The notes under the pieces were generated by a model, which had not been told where the DNA came from, made no database searches, and saw only the letters and a list, made by a program, of their open reading frames with translations. Positions 1-12,500 of a DNA stretch of 64,000 nt are shown here, one piece after another. Origin of the DNA: Siphonodentalium dalli (lineage: Eukaryota; Mollusca; Scaphopoda; Gadilida; Siphonodentaliidae); assembly GCA_032622095.1 (NCBI GenBank), contig CP136064.1:176284247-176348246 (forward strand), written 5' to 3'. The position numbers and the translations under genes were made by a program. Each line of letters begins with the position of its first letter. The first letter of the stretch is position 1.

Positions 1-129
1 ACAAAAATAGCATTGCCTTTGGTAACTAAATTTAATCTTTCAAATAAAACTGATGCATAATCAAAGTGGTGATGGACCGGGACTAGTTAAACGTCATCTC
101 CATCGTAGTCACTATGGTCAAGTCTGCAA

Positions 130-245
130 ATAGTGTGTCTATCATTTGCAAAATGAGGTCCCCAGAGGGTGAATTTAGCGATACTATTCGCACAGCGGGC
201 TGGCATCACAAAATTTATCCTCTGGCTTTGTTTTCAGCAAGCCTC
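130..245. repeat. Partial copy of nested-inverted-repeat MITE
   Basis: It starts TAGTGTGTCTATCATTTGC and contains an imperfect palindrome around GAGGTCCCCAGAGGGTGAA. The same pieces form the ends of the fuller copies at 46618-47018 and 55883-56306. The far arm is missing here. Confidence 0.6.
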
Positions 246-472
246 ATATCCAGCACATGATGGATAATATTATTCTCCACCTGCGATTTTCACCTATCTG
301 CGATATAAAATTGCAGTGTCTGTGGTGGCATTTATGTAGTGTGTCTACAATGTCCTACCATTCCACACATATGCAGAAAGGCTTCAAAATTATAGATGTG
401 CTGAGACACAGGATCGGGGGGTTAATCAGAAACAGGCAAGTTATTAATTAGCTTATAGGTTGTTATTATTAC

Positions 473-596
473 CTTCATGGAAATGTGCAGCAGTTTTCTT
501 TCTGAGTTCATCAATATTTTCTTCAGACTCTGCCCACTCTAAGACAAGACGCCTCCCATACAAGTGAGTGCTATGACACAGAGCATTGAAAGCTCT
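473..596 (-). CDS. RBM19: RBM19 exon 26: end of RRM6
   Basis: 41 codons plus one base: [20 protein letters not shown], then [20 protein letters not shown] and E. A G|GTAATA donor follows, so at least one more exon (the basic tail, human PPKKKR...) is expected to the left. Nothing like it is visible in 1-472. Confidence 0.96.
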
Positions 597-3500
597 CTGA
601 AATAAGAATAGACACCTTCTAGTATGAATACTTGTGTAAAATACTGGTGTAAGATGCTCTGTTTGAACAATATTTATATGGTAGAAATTTTTTATACAAT
701 GGTCGATTTTATAGGTGACTCAACTACAGCAACAATTAAAAGCGCTCTGCTCTGATATTGTTAGTCCAATGAACGAAAGGTGACAAGTTAGTTTTTTTGT
801 GTGAGAAAACAATTTAAAACCAGTCAACAATTTACTGTTTATTAAATAATTTCACTCACGCAAGATATTTATATTAGCTCAATTCCTGCAAGTCAATGTC
901 TTCAAAAACTCGACTTATGTTTTGACGAGGGATGGTTGGCGGACATGCCTAAACCTAAACCTTAGTTCTGAGTTATGGTTCTTTAGTTTTTAGTGATTCT
1001 CAGAAGCACAAATTCACTCTTATGGGCAAAAAACTCAACGAGTGCCATCCTTGTAATTATCTTGAAATGTTTCCACATTTGAAATGTTTGGCACATATTA
1101 TAGTCCTACCTTAGCTTCATGACGGGTAAGAAAGTCGACAAAACAAAATCCTCGGTGAGATCCTGTTCCACTCATTTTCTTAGGAAGCCTCACATTTTTG
1201 AGTTCCCCAAACACTCTGAAATATAATACACAGAGCTATCTGATGAGTTCATTCAGAGGATTTCTCATACATGGAAAGAATTAAAGATGAAAACTTATCA
1301 AAATCCTGCCTAGGCCACACCAATATTATAGCTTGGTTTATCAATATTTGATTGGTGAAAAAAAGAAATAAAAATATTCATTACCACCACATCATTTTTG
1401 ATAACGATATGCATTTTTCAAATTAGAAAAACAAACTAGGTATCTCTTCCGATAAAACAGTCTAAATAATGGAAAAGAAGAGGTAAAGAAAAAGAAACGA
1501 CTGCCATCTACTATTTTCTTAACAACTTGTTTCATTTCTTAGTCGAAATGGACATAAACCAATCAATAACAAGTTTTTGTTTTGTTTTTGTTGCAATAAT
1601 GGATAAAAAGGGTAGTGAGGGTAACAACTCTGGTGCTGCTCAACAGGGTTAGTCTTAATTCAACCTATTATAAAAAATAAATGGGGTAGTGAGGGCAATA
1701 ACTCTGGTGCTGCTCAAACAGGTAAGTCTTAATTCCTTTTGTTACCTAATAGTAGAGTTTTACTTCGTAAATCATTGGGATTTAGAATTAACTGGTTAAC
1801 CCCAAATTCGCGTTCGTAACGCCACAACGAACTGTTGCCCGCCCTGAATGAACTGTTGCCCGGTTTGCAATCACGGTCAGCTTTCGTGACGTCACGAGTG
1901 AACTGTTGCCCGACCCGAGCGAACTGTTGACTGGCTCCGAGCGAACTGTAGACTGGCTCGAACGAACTGCTACATGTGCTTTTTGCATTCAGATACATGG
2001 CGGTATATTCCAGTTAGTTCTCATAATTCGAAATAACACTATTAAAGAGTGTGATTAATTAGCAATGACCTGATTATATACAAGTAAATGTATTGGGTAA
2101 CAAAGCAATTATTTTATGTGTCTTTTGGGAACAGGCAAAATTGTTGTCCCTCGGTATCAGGAATGACTATCGAACTGTTGCCCTCGGCCTTTGGCCTTGG
2201 GCAACAGTTCGATAGTCATTCCTGATACCTCAGGACAACAATTTTGACTCTTCCCAAAAGACACATGAAATAATTGCTTACTATTATACAAGATGATGGA
2301 AAGTTTTTAAGATGGGTCTATGAAAAACAATGAAAGTAAAGTTATGATCTCAACAGTTATTTAAAGTCCAACAGCTGAAAAAGTTTGTAGCATACTCACT
2401 TGAACATTTCTGATATTTCATGCTCTTTAGCTTCAAATGGGATGTTTCTGACCAATATTTTACTCGATGTCTGCTTGGCAGCTTTCTGACTCTTTTTCTG
2501 AGTTATATTTGGCTGTCTGGAAAACATGAAGAAAATTACATAAATTTTCTTATATGACCATACTGCCACTTGTTTCCAGACATACATACATGTACTTTAT
2601 AATATCAATAGATTAGGCCAAAAAAAAAAGTGTTTTGATTCTCGGGCCCGCGTTGAACCATTTTATTACGATTTTCAAATTTTAGCAAAGCTGTCAAATG
2701 ATAACACGAAAATAGGAAACTAGAAAACAGAAATTAGTTATGTTTCAAACATCGAATATGATAGACATACAATGGTGCATGTGTTGGTATTCAAAAACAG
2801 ACACTAGGCAACGATAACTACCAGGTATATTGTCACCACAAGCTGCCCAAACTCCAAGTTTATTAAGTCTAATGTGTTCAAATATTTTGGTATGTTATCA
2901 ATTCGAAAAGGTAAACGGTAAACAATTTTGAGATTTACAATTTCGGGAATGCAAACCGGAAAGAAATATGGTGAGTATTGGTGATGTGTATGCTGGTTTA
3001 ATATTTGAAGTTTTTATGGCTATCATGTATTGAGGTACATAATACTTATTCAGATACGGCAGAATAAATCATTCTAGACTTTCTATGAAGATCACTATAT
3101 ATATCTTTTCGTTTCGATTGTATTCACGTTCCGTATTTTTATTTGAGTAATTGAACCGGATATTTTGCTCTGTTTGTTGTTATTAAACATGCTTGTTACG
3201 AAACAATATTAGAAACGCAAATATGCTCATCCCATTAAATGTGACAACAGGTGATAAAATGTTAGTAGACTGGTCCATCTACAATGTTGAGAACGATCTT
3301 ATTATGGTCATTCTTTATAGTGGAATACATTAGTTTATATCAAAACAATGTTCTCTTTACATTTTCTTAACCTGGGAAGGTATAATAATCCATGCTAACC
3401 TTGGGCATTATCCCCATAACAAAAATAAAAAATAAAAATAAAACCCTCGCTCCCTCATCGATTCTCAAAAAAAATTGCCCGAGAATCAAAACACTTTTTT

Positions 3501-6500
3501 TGTTTGGCCTTATATAACCAAAGACTCGATTATCAAGACCAACTTCAAAAGTCCAAACTCGATTCTCAGAGAGATTCATGAGAATATCTTCCTCCTGATC
3601 TCACTTGCACAAACTAAAGGCTGGCCTCCAAATATTTTATGTTATTAATTGGTTGTTTCCATATTGGCCGAGTTATGAGGCTGAGGTCTGTCGTATTGGC
3701 CTCATAACTCGGTCAATGTGGAAACAACCAATTAATAAGTATTTTATTAATTAGCAACAATGTAATAATTGTTTCACAGGATGAATATATTAACATAGAA
3801 ATACCATTGTGTGTTTTATTAAATTAACAATTATTCCAGCAATTTCTTGTGAACTTTGCGAAGAACTTGCAGCGATTTCACAGTACTGTCTGTTTCCACT
3901 GGGAATGATATTGATACGGATACATGTAGTTCATCCACGTACATGCATATTTATTCCCAAAAACAGTGACTGTCCGTAATTCATCTGAAATCAACTGCAA
4001 TCTATCTTCTGTCGACCCAATATTCTTTGCCGATCGAGCTAATTACGTATGACGTCATTTACGTCACCTTGGACTTATTGCCGGCATTTTCTACTTATTG
4101 GCCGACTTTTTGTTACTTATTGGCCGCGTTTTCTACTTATTTGCCGACTTTTTGTTACTTATAACGTGGGCAGCGTTCTACTAATTGCGGCCGATAACCT
4201 ATAGCTAATTAATTAAGTCATTTATCATTACCATAAATCAGAATTCCCAACAGGCCTCAGCTCACAAGGCGACTCGGGCGAGATTGTCGCCGTACTGTCG
4301 CTGACTTCGCCCTGTCGTCGCTCTAAGGCGAAATCGAAGTCGCCTTCAATTTTAGGGGGAATTTATTTTATTTTTTTTCTTTATTTTTTTTCCGGACATG
4401 TCCGTATATAGATGAATTGTGGCGGCCATCCCAAAAAGAAACAGACGATGCAGAGACAAATACCCAAGTGTTTAAAATAAAAAATAAAATATGACCTATT
4501 GTTTTGTGTTGTTATTCAGTCGCCTTTGTTCGATCCCTTTGCGGTAATGAATGTTAATCACGAATGTTTTGACACGCTGAAAACACGATGAGATGTTCGC
4601 ATCTGTGTTGTTACTGACCATCGTGAGTGTCACAAATAAATGTTTTAATTAACTTAAAAGACCGCCGTCCCGCTTTTCAGATATAAAACAATTACGACAT
4701 TATCAGAGTATGTACCCGGCACTTCGGCAGTTCGTTTCGGTAACGCGTCAGACTTTTTGAAGAGACCGCGTCGGACTTTTTGAAGAGACCGCTTCCGTAA
4801 ATAAAATGTCAAGTTTATTGCTTTAATCGGATTATACCAGTGATGTTGGCATTAATTAAGGGAGGCCATTAATTACTAAAAGCTTTTGCAACTCCTTTGT
4901 TAGTTAGTCCTTATTGTTTATTTTTGCGGACACCCACATTACAGCCGTGACCAAATTAAACTTACAAAGTTACATGCATCATAATTCAGACTGTACAAAC
5001 GTATCTTCCACTGTTCCAGGCTGCAGTCTAGGAAATAATACTACTTTCATTTAGTTAAAAAATTAACTACTGTAACTTGATAATTGTCTTGCTTAAATGA
5101 TAGCTACACCACAAATTTTAAATGTATAATAACAATTAATTAAGCTAATTTCAGATAAAGTCAAATTTGTTTAGTTTTATTTCATCTTTTTAAATTTTTT
5201 ATTGTCAGATGTTATAAAATAAAGCGATATTTGAAAATTGTCAATTTTTGGTAGTCTCCCTAAATTTCCTGAAGTCTCCCTAAATTTCCTGGAGGGAGAC
5301 TTCAAGTCTCCCTGTTCTGGACCCCTAGGCTGAGGCCTGATTCCCAAATATTCAAGAAAGAGCGATTTTCTCAGTCGGCATGCACCTCCAACCCAACTCA
5401 GTTTGTTGGCTAAGTTTAATCATGTACATTTCTTGAGAAGTTATTGGAGTGTCACCACATACACATGCTGACTCTTTCACTATCATCACACTCTTTTGAT
5501 GATTGCAATATGCATAGAAAAGGCAAAAAGGATCTTACAATGTAGCTCGGTTTGACACCTTCAGTTCAAGTTGATGTCCATCCAGCTGGCTATGTTGTAG
5601 CTGCTTTAATGCCTTTTTAGCACAATTACTCTTCTTGTATTCCACAAATCCATAGCCCATTGATAGAAACTGACCTGTAATTGATAATAAGTAGCAAACC
5701 TATTAAACACTTTGGGTGTTTGAGTCCTGACCTTCAACTTAAACGGAAAGTGATGCATGACAGCGGATGCTGTCTGGAAGGTTTCATATTCTGTCAAATT
5801 ATTTCTCAGGGCCTGTTTATATGTCGCGCCAAAGACGGGTCGTGCTATCTTGGCTCGTCAATAATGCGTCCTGAGCAAGTCCAACATGCATTTCGTTTAT
5901 ACGTTATGCCAGCATTCACATGCCACAATCGTATATTTCAAATACAAAATGCCATCTGCTATAATCTGTTTCCAAGGGAAGTTCATGAAAATTTGTCTGA
6001 TATTCTCTGACTATGCACTATAAAATGCCCCTCATTGTTCTTTAATACTTATGCAGTGAATCTCTGAAACGCTTTCGTTGGTTTAAATCTGGAATTGGGA
6101 ACCACCTCCCCATGAAATGCTTTGTTTATATCTCGCTGTTTTATAAGATGTGCTAGAAACAGGTTGCACTACGACATTCCAGGGATGATACAATCTCGCT
6201 AAAAACTACAATGCGTGACCCATCTCCAGGGAGTCGTATAAATCAGTGTCAACCAGACATGTAGCATGTTGGGTCATGACAGAGAAATTTTGACAAGCCA
6301 TTTGGTTTTATATGTCGTACTCAGTTGAGATTTCGTGGACTTAGTCCTTTTAATACCAATTGGTCTGGCACGAATTATAAAATGGGCATTAGTGGTCCCT
6401 CAAAATCTACTGAATTCATGAATGCAAATTTGTATTAAAATTTAAAATATCTATCCTAATTTTTAGACATGGTTCCTTGACTAAGATATGTTGTTTAATA

Positions 6501-9500
6501 CCCAGAAACTATTCAAGGCTAGGAGCCATCTAAATGATTCTCACCTGGATTTTTCATGTCTTTTTTCTTGGATATTGTTGCTCTTCTCACTTTCCCACAC
6601 TGCTTGAACAGCTAAAATTGAAATAGAAATGAGTTAAGCCATGCAGTGTCTTCGAATCAGGGGAAGCTTTATAGGTTTTGTTTCGATGGTTTGGATTGCC
6701 TGATGCGGGCTAAAATCGCAGTTTCCCTCTCTTGGAGTCAATATCAGGAGGGCTGCAAGAGCTTACTAAATAGTCCCCCTTGTATTCCAAAACATGACTA
6801 TATTTAGTTTGCAATAACATTAATTCAAATTTATATCATGGAGAGTAATACAAATCTGCAACATAATTTCTTTGTTAGATGTAGCCAAGTAGTTGATAGG
6901 CAACATGTATATAAGAGTAAATATTATATCACATGAAAACCCTATAATATCTTTGAAAAATCCATTAGATATTTTCTTATCTCTCACTGGTGTGTAATAG
7001 CTGTGTGCTTTCTGGGATACTTGGCATTGCGCCAAGTAAATTACTGCGCGGATTAATACTATTTAGAAAAGGCGCACTTGACACCAATACCAGACATTGC
7101 AAAATGATTGCTTTGTTAATTAAAGTTTAATTATTGTCCAACTTCATTGCACTAACAAAAATAGCCACAAAAAACAAAGAGGCAAATTGGGGGACTATAT
7201 GTTTCGTCGCAAAGTGGAGCGTGCAATTTTTGAGCTTCTATTATAGATTTTGATTTTAGACTGTGGGCCAAGCAAGATATTTTTCAAATTGGCTGCACAA
7301 CAAAGGATTCTATATATCAAATTAAAGGTAATCATATGGCGCATCAGATTTTGCTTGTTGCCCGTTTCAGAAAGTGTCCCAAAATAGTTTTTTCAGGGAA
7401 TACAACTCTTACCCCTAAAATAAAATTAAAATTTTCTCGAGTACAAGTGTCAGAGCATAAACAAAATATTGCAGTTATAAACTGCACAATATATCGTTTA
7501 TATTAATAAGAAATGATAATAAAATGACATGAGATACAAAACTAGACCAATTTATGAGCTAGTTAGAATAAAATACTATAAATATTTTGAAATCGCGAAA
7601 AATTACTTGGATTTTGAAAAACATTGTCACTTATAAATGGCTATAACTTGTGAACAGCATGGGCTATTGATCCGCAACATGGCTAAACAAGAGCTACGCT
7701 GGGCGTGCAATATACGCCCTCTCTTGGGTCGGCGGAAACTGGTAAAAAAGGGGCATAACTCTGGTAAAAATTGGCGGACAGAACTCAAATTTGAACTTGA
7801 CCTGTGTTTTGGTGGGAGAAAGTAATATACCAAATTATCATTGAATCCGATAAGCTCTAGTAAAGTTATCATCCGGACAACAAATTTCAGGGATTTTCTA
7901 AGTCAAATTATGTCAAATAAGGGGCATAACTCCGGTGAAAATTGGCGGACAGAACCCAAATTCGAACTTGAGCTGTCTTTTCTCCTAATACACCCACATA
8001 CCAAATTTGATTGAAATCGGTTCACTCTAACTAAAGTTATCATCCGGACAACAAATTTCAGGGATTTTCTAAGTCAAATTACGTCAAAAAAGGGGCCATA
8101 ACTCTCGCAAAAATTATCGGATTAAAACGAAATTCGGACTTGAGCTGTATTTTGATATATGTAATCCACAAACGAGAGGCCGATCACGATCGGCAGATGT
8201 TTAACCCATACCTTGGCGATAGCGACTAGTCATAATTGATAATTTGTCAAAGATATGATCACAGGAATTAATCCATATATCAGTACCCAACTTGAAATCA
8301 AAAGCTCAAATAATTTGTCTTAAGGAAGGGTTAAAGTATTTGGGGTGGGGAGGAGTAGTTTTAAATCTCATAACTCTGTCCCTATTCACCCAAGGACCTC
8401 TCACTGTGAGATCCAATGGTTTAGTGATTTCGGAGGACATGTTTAGGAGTTTAAGTTAACTCATTGGAAGCAAAAGTGATAAATCCCTATCTTTAACACT
8501 TTTGACATGCCAGATATTCAAAATTTATTCACTTCTAAAGAGAAATTATAATTTGTTGACAAGCCAGACTGCTTAGAATGACATACATGTAGGGGATTCC
8601 ATCTCATATTTAAATGGTACTTTAATTACCCCCCCCCATTCTCCCCAGTTATTTCTTTATCAAACATGGACAGATATAAGATCAGATCTGACCTGTGTAT
8701 TAAATAAGATTAAGTGTTTCATAACAGGGGTGTATGCATGGTTTTCAAAAATATATGTAGTTTATACAATTCAAAAGTATTATCTATATAATGTTATACA
8801 GACATAATATGATGAGGATGCTTGCCCCTATGACCACTAAATCGTTCATATAAAAGAAAGTAAGTTAGCCCTCAATTAAATGGTTTCACACATTACAATG
8901 TTTTACAAGTAGCTTGGACACTAAAAGCCACAACCTTCAATGTTAATCTTCTAAGTGCTCTGTGGCCCCTAAAATTCAATCAACCATGAAAATATGAACA
9001 AATGGGAAAATAAGGTTCCTGGAAACACTAACATCTACCATATTGATTTTCAAAACAAGTCATCACTTACAATAGTCATTGTATATTTATCTGCCTGATT
9101 CCCATTGCATAGATAAATCATATTGGCCATCAGCTGTTATTTTAATTTCAAATTGAAAGCACATGTCTGAAGGGTTAATATATTTTTCAAAAATCAATTA
9201 ATCAGTCAAAACCAAAATTTATATAAGTGAATAGTGTGCAAAGATACCCAACAGATATTAAGAGATATGAAGAAGAGTCCATGTACATTATAGCATGTGT
9301 ATATGGAAACCTTGGAAAGGGTTAATTATTTTTGAAGCAAATTAATGGAATTTAGAAGACACTAAGTCTTATATAGGTGAGTGGGGGCTCTTATCTCATC
9401 CTGTAATGCAATTTCAAGAATAGGATAAACAACAGTCTTATGCTGCCATAAATCAATTTGACAGTTAGAATAAACAAACAGCCAGTGTTGTTTATCTTGA

Positions 9501-12500
9501 CCACCAGAGCTCTGTATAATATGTCATCACTCATTTCATAACAGATTTCACTTGGAATGACAACATCTATAAAATGTCCTCTCATATACTCTGGATGTTC
9601 ACATGGTAATTTATTGATATCATTATATTACATGAAACTATTGCAATAAAATCTTCATATTTTCAAAACAGGATATCACACCTAATTAATCGTATAAAAC
9701 TAAAATAAATGAAAGTGTCAATATTTTTTATTATTAAACTTTTTTTTTTATTGTTATTAAAGTTCAAACAAAATTTAATATTTGTATCTGTTTGTATATG
9801 CTAAATTTAGCAAGGAGCTAAATCTAAAAAAATCCAATTTTTTTTTAAAAATGTTTTTTTCTCGAAAAAGGGTCATAACCAGGGATGGATCCAGGGATTT
9901 TTTGGGGACACCTGTTTTCAGGCCATGATATGCCGGAGGCATATCCCGATGGCCGTAGGCCCGAGCGGGGGTGGGTACGGGAGGGGGTGTCCCCCTTCCA
10001 TTAGAGGGGGGTACGGGGGGCCCTCCCCCGGAAATTTTTTGAAAATCCAATGTATTGAGAGCGAATCTGGGCCTCTCTGAGTCAACATTTTTAATTTTAC
10101 TGAGACTGAGAGGTAAATTTGATTAGTTTCTCAAGAGTAACTTTGGGAATTTTTTTATGTTATGATTGGGATTGGAAATGTTCAAAGTTTATGGTCTGAT
10201 ATCATTTGGTTCAATAGGAACCCTGAAATAATGAAACTTTCATAAAAGGCACATCATACATTATATTGAGTCTTAGTTATAAAAAAAAATCTGAAGGATG
10301 AATAACCATTAACATTTAATATCATTAGTAAATGTACCCATATGGTAAGTAGTAAAGCATTTTGTTGTAAAAACAGTTTCTCCAATTAGTAATTTATCTT
10401 TATTAATTTCAAAATGACCGCCATTATAACCTTGAAGTAAACAAAGATAGGTAACGGTATAAAACGTATAATTGATTTGGTTCACTTCTTCTCTTAGTCT
10501 ATATTCTCCGAAATGGCTAACCTCAATAAACGTATGTAAGTGGCAAAACAAACACATTCAAATTGTGGGTTCTATTTGAAAGGATATTTCAATTACAAAC
10601 ATGTTGTGATAATAATTAGCACCTGCTTTTGTTCGTTTTCGTCGCAGAAAAATGACTACACACGCGGCGATCTGATCCGTTTCGGTTCGGTTTACGCTTT
10701 AGTGTTCCACTTTTTAACGATACCGGGATCCCGAGTGACCTCCCTTACAATGCCTCGAAAATTGGCAACACAATTAACCGCTAAAACGATTAGTTTAATT
10801 GAAAATTTAGCGCATTCTGACAGCAATTTTAATTAAAATAACTACCAAAAGAAAGATTCACTTATTTATCCATTAAAATAGATAGTTGAGTAGTGTATTT
10901 TATGATTTTGTATGTTCGTTTTTTGTTTTATTCTGTAAAAAAAAATAAAAAAAAATAGTCGTCTAGAGTTTGGGCGCCAGGGAGTTTGGGCGCCCAAACC
11001 GGTTACCGGTATCAAAAGGTCCCTGGATCCATCCCTGGTCATAACTCCTTTAAAATTAATCGGATCAAACCCATATTCGAACTCGATCTGTATTTTGGGC
11101 TGTGAAACTCACATACCAAATTTGGTTCCAATCAGATAAAAAATGTTTGAGTTATGGCAGAATGCGTGAATTCTAAGTTGAAAAAGGGCCATAACTCTGT
11201 AACAAAATCTGGGATCAAACCCAAATTCGAACTCGATCTGTATTTTGGGCTGAGAAACCCATATACAAAATTTGGTTTCGATCGGATAGAAAATGTTTGA
11301 GTTATCGCATTACTCGTAAAGTGTCTATGGACAGACAGACAGACAGACAGACAGACGGACAAACGGACGAACGACGAGTGGTCAATCCGGGCAACGACAC
11401 TATGTTTACCATACTATGGTATGGGTAAACATAAAAAACGGGTTTTGCGTATAAACATTCTAAAATCGAGTTATCATCCGGAAACCAAAAAACATAAGAA
11501 AAACTGAATTTTCTGAGTCGAAAAAGGGGCATAACTCTGCCAAAAATGGTCGGACAGAACCCAAGTTCGAACTTGACCTGTGTTTTGGTGGGAGAAAGTT
11601 ATATACCAAATTTGGATTCATTCTGATAAACTATACTAAAGTTATCATCCGGACAACAAATTTCAAGGATTTTCTAAGTCAAAAAACGTTAAATAAGGGG
11701 CATAACTCCGGTGAAAATTGGCGGGCGGAACCCAAATTCGAACTTGAACTTACTTTTCGGCTAATAAACCCACATACCAAATTTTACTAATTTTGGTTCA
11801 CTCTAACTAAAGTTATCATCCGGACAACAGGTTAACGGACGGACGCCCGGACGGACGCCCGGCTCGACGCCCGGACGCCCGGACGGACGGACGGACAGAC
11901 CAATACTATAATACGGCCTTTTTTTCAAAAGGGCGTATAAAAATTGCCCCAATGACATACCAGAACGATTTTAATAATGGAATGCCAAGAGTATTGCTGT
12001 GAAAATGTGATACGAGTGTAAACTTAACCCCACCCCTAAAATATAAATTTTGCAGAAAAACGAATTATGTAATTTACACTTAGAATGCTGGATGTCAAGT
12101 TGGTTTTAGAAGCATAAACTGAAACAGTATAGAGAGTGATGAAGGAAATTATAAATAATGGTGTCTGAACGTGATCTAAGATTAAAACTTGAAAAAAAAT
12201 TGTGAAAAATGAGACATTTTAATAATTTATGTAAAACTTACAACATTGTGATTAAATTTTGACAGGCTACGGTATAACCTCGCGATAACACTGATCTAGA
12301 ATCAGTAAGTTCATAAAACCTCATACGATCACCTTTCTGGCAAATTAAAATTTTTTTTTATGGAAGATTATATATATTTATGCCCCGACTCCCTTTAAAG
12401 CTTTGACATGAGTTTGGACCCATAGGTTATGCCCTGACTTATTATCAAGCCTTGACATAACAAACATATAACCCCCTTTTTTATTTGTTGGGATAAATAG

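Larger units (their letters stand above)
7230..12350. repeat. Interrupted repeat copy 1, inverted partner of 18430-19265
   Basis: The flanks 7230-7700 and 11935-12350 match, in inverted orientation, the halves of 18430-19265. Shared landmarks are GGCGCATCAGATTTTGCTTG versus CAGATGCGTCATAT, and the AATTACTTG...GGCTATAACTTGTG region. The middle of this copy is filled by tandem units and a 3.3-kb insertion that copy 2 lacks. Confidence 0.65.

Noticed and set aside
3367-3579. Possible exon or small gene on the minus strand near 3.4 kb
   Set aside because: The frame spans the right end of the 2612-3513 TIR element and its A-run. It does not fit the RBM19 phase or family.
5681-6010. 109-codon open frame on the plus strand
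   Set aside because: It begins in the exon 23 flank, has no recognised domain, and no splice or start context. Chance frame in intron DNA.
11132-11532. Open frames rich in VCLSVCLSV
   Set aside because: They are translations of the (CAGA/GGAC)n simple tract, not proteins.
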